From Candidatus Bathyarchaeota archaeon (GTDB lineage Archaea; Thermoproteota; Bathyarchaeia; 40CM-2-53-6; RBG-13-38-9): a stretch of DNA of 6,686 nucleotides. Below the pieces are notes generated by a model. It saw nothing but the letters and a program-made list of their open reading frames with translations, made no database searches and had not been told where the DNA came from. Below, in pieces: positions 5,423 through 6,686 of the stretch (positions within the stretch are counted from its first letter, which is position 1; each line of letters opens with the position of its first letter). Both the position numbers and the translations under genes were made by a program. The stretch spans positions 1-6,686 of the forward strand of contig JAPKYM010000279.1 in assembly GCA_026394315.1 (NCBI GenBank), given 5' to 3'.

Positions 5423-6540
5423 AGATCCAAGTTGGCTCTGCCGCCTATGATATGGACTCAAAACAAATTGAATCTTACCTACAAACTGTATTGGGGTACC
5501 CGGTGAATCTGATTTCTATCGAGAAACTGGGAGAGGGCTTTCACAATGCAGGATTTCTAGTCGTTTTCTCAAACGGTCACAAAACTGGAAGAATCGTAAT
5601 GAGGATTGTGCGTGGAGACACTGGCTGGGGACATGATTACTTGGGAGACCGCTGCGCAGTTCTTCTACTTCAGCATAGACTGATCAGACTGGCCCCCAGA
5701 GGAACATGCACCAACTCGTATGATGTGGCCACCCTTATGCAAGACGGGTCAATCAGATCAATCGGCGACTCTGTTGAGTTTCTCCATTTTATGGAGGAAG
5801 TAAAAGAATCAGAGAACCCGTCATATTCACAAGACTTGTTCAGAATCTCTGAGAATGGGACGATTTCGGATACTGACAAGATTCGTGCAAAACAAATCGC
5901 TGACTACCTATCAGGTCTCCATTCCACGAAGAAGCCTAGCGCAATCCTGTACAAGAGACATATACGTGACTTGATTGGTCACGGTGAGATGCTCATGGGA
6001 GTCATCGACACTTATCCTGACCCTGAGAATCTGGAATTCACATCTAATGAGGAATTGGAGAGAATTGAGACTGAAGCTGTCCGTTGGAGAAACAAGATCA
6101 AGTACCTTTTTCATAGATGCAGTAGGATTCACGGAGACATACATCCGTTTGGGAATGTCAGGTTCACTAATGAGAATTCGATACTGGCGTTGGATCTCTC
6201 AAGGGAGGAGTTTGGAGAACCTGCAGACGACGTCACTGGCATGAGCATTAACTACATATTCTTCAGCATATGGAAGCATGGAAGACTGATTCCGACATTC
6301 AGAGAACTCTTCGAGGTTTTCCTGAACCGCTACTTGGAGAAGACTGGCGACACTGAGATCTTCAAAGTAATGGCGCCTTTCTATGCCTTCAGAGGAATGG
6401 TAGTCGCTCACCCTCAGTACTATCCAGATCTCGAGACAAGAAGTAGAAGAAAAATCTTCAACTTCGTGATTAATGTGCTGGGGGAGGAAACGTTTGACCC
6501 AGCAAAGGTTGAATCTTACCTTGAGAAAGAGCCAAGTTGA
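5419..6540 (+). CDS. APH/choline-kinase-fold small-molecule phosphotransferase
   Basis: This 373-aa protein has the aminoglycoside phosphotransferase (APH) kinase-like fold, which transfers the ATP gamma-phosphate to a small-molecule hydroxyl. The N-lobe has a glycine-rich loop LGEGFHNAG (37-45). The catalytic loop is HGDIHPFGN (238-246, catalytic Asp240 and Asn246), and the metal-binding DFG equivalent is DLS (259-261) followed by EPADDV. The position where a nucleotide-binding Lys is expected reads VMRI (60-63), with Arg62. Substrate is not predictable, and antibiotic resistance should not be assumed. The start is TTG at 5419, directly after an in-frame TGA, with AGGTGG (5406-5411) 7 bases upstream. 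The first in-frame ATG (5452) has no ribosome binding site. The gene is followed after 28 bases by the adenosylhomocysteinase gene on the same strand, suggesting co-transcription. Confidence 0.85.
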   Translation: MKIQVGSAAYDMDSKQIESYLQTVLGYPVNLISIEKLGEGFHNAGFLVVFSNGHKTGRIVMRIVRGDTGWGHDYLGDRCAVLLLQHRLIRLAPRGTCTNSYDVATLMQDGSIRSIGDSVEFLHFMEEVKESENPSYSQDLFRISENGTISDTDKIRAKQIADYLSGLHSTKKPSAILYKRHIRDLIGHGEMLMGVIDTYPDPENLEFTSNEELERIETEAVRWRNKIKYLFHRCSRIHGDIHPFGNVRFTNENSILALDLSREEFGEPADDVTGMSINYIFFSIWKHGRLIPTFRELFEVFLNRYLEKTGDTEIFKVMAPFYAFRGMVVAHPQYYPDLETRSRRKIFNFVINVLGEETFDPAKVESYLEKEPS

Positions 6541-6568
6541 ATAATGAGGAGATTGGACAGCGATCTGC

Positions 6569-6686
6569 ATGGAATACAAAGTCAGAGATGAGGCCCTCTT
6601 AGAGGATGGGCTAAGGTCGATCACCTGGGCAGAAGCCCACATGCCAGTGATGATGGCTGTTAGAAGAGACTTTGAAAAGAGGAGAC
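6569..6686 (+). CDS. ahcY: S-adenosylhomocysteine hydrolase, 5' end only
   Basis: The 39 visible residues begin MEYKVRDEALLEDGLRSI and include WAEAHMPVMMAVRRDF, the typical N-terminus of adenosylhomocysteinase (W-A-x-x-x-M-P-V/L). The enzyme reversibly splits S-adenosylhomocysteine into adenosine and homocysteine with bound NAD, clearing the product of SAM-dependent methylation. The rest of the gene lies beyond the window edge. The ATG at 6569 is the only start after the in-frame TGA at 6545-6547. A GAGGAGAT sequence (6546-6553) lies about 15 bases upstream, farther than usual. The gene is 28 bases after the phosphotransferase stop. Confidence 0.85.
   Translation, partial: MEYKVRDEALLEDGLRSITWAEAHMPVMMAVRRDFEKRR

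Noticed and set aside
5419..6540. Reading the APH-fold kinase as an antibiotic resistance gene
   Set aside because: The fold is shared by many metabolic kinases, and an archaeal gene beside adenosylhomocysteinase gives no support for resistance.
6199..6642. Minus-strand 147-codon frame opposite the phosphotransferase and the intergenic gap
   Set aside because: It is antisense to a conserved kinase domain (the region after the HGD loop) and has no motifs of its own.

Overview
The window looks like chromosomal DNA from an archaeon of the TACK group (Thaumarchaeota, Aigarchaeota and Crenarchaeota-like lineages). The main evidence is a complete Cdv/ESCRT cell-division locus that includes CdvA, a protein characteristic of TACK archaea. 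Supporting signs are an Lrp/AsnC regulator, a stand-alone zinc-ribbon/OB-fold DUF35 protein, TATA-like promoter elements and GGAGGTGATC-type ribosome binding sites. The genus cannot be read from the sequence alone. Base composition is moderate and similar across all genes, and there is no sign of mobile DNA, tRNA, rRNA or CRISPR.

The left two thirds (about 126-4024, all on the minus strand) is a compact five-gene cluster. In transcription order it holds a short ESCRT-III paralogue (CdvB1/B2-like, 3365-4024), cdvA (2601-3332), a full-length cdvB with a C-terminal winged helix (1797 to about 2588), cdvC/Vps4 (615-1766) and an Lrp/AsnC regulator (126 to about 599). Gaps are about 3-32 bases, so the genes are probably co-transcribed from the AT-rich region 4025-4139. 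That region also carries an inverted repeat just before the first gene. By analogy with Sulfolobus, CdvA (PRC barrel plus coiled coil) would bind the membrane and recruit CdvB through its C-terminal strand. The ESCRT-III proteins would polymerise, and the CdvC AAA ATPase would remodel them by gripping MIM2-like motifs through its MIT domain.

The most unusual observation is at the cdvA/cdvB junction. The conserved first 57 or so residues of CdvB are clearly encoded, because they align with the paralogue. However, the stretch from the cdvA stop codon to an internal Met codon at 2417 has no in-frame ATG, GTG or TTG. A strong ribosome binding site sits 7 bases before an ATC codon at 2586-2588. 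cdvA and cdvB also share one reading frame, separated by a single TAA. Non-canonical initiation, stop-codon readthrough or a base error are the possible explanations.

The right third holds metabolic genes: a DUF35 zinc-ribbon protein (minus, 4160-4552) ending in a hairpin/T-tract terminator, and an APS-kinase-like P-loop kinase (minus, 4703-5269). Divergent from these on the plus strand are a possible 26-residue ORF (5342-5422), an APH/choline-kinase-fold phosphotransferase (5419-6540) and the 5' end of an S-adenosylhomocysteine hydrolase gene (from 6569, cut by the window edge). The first 125 bases contain no convincing gene.
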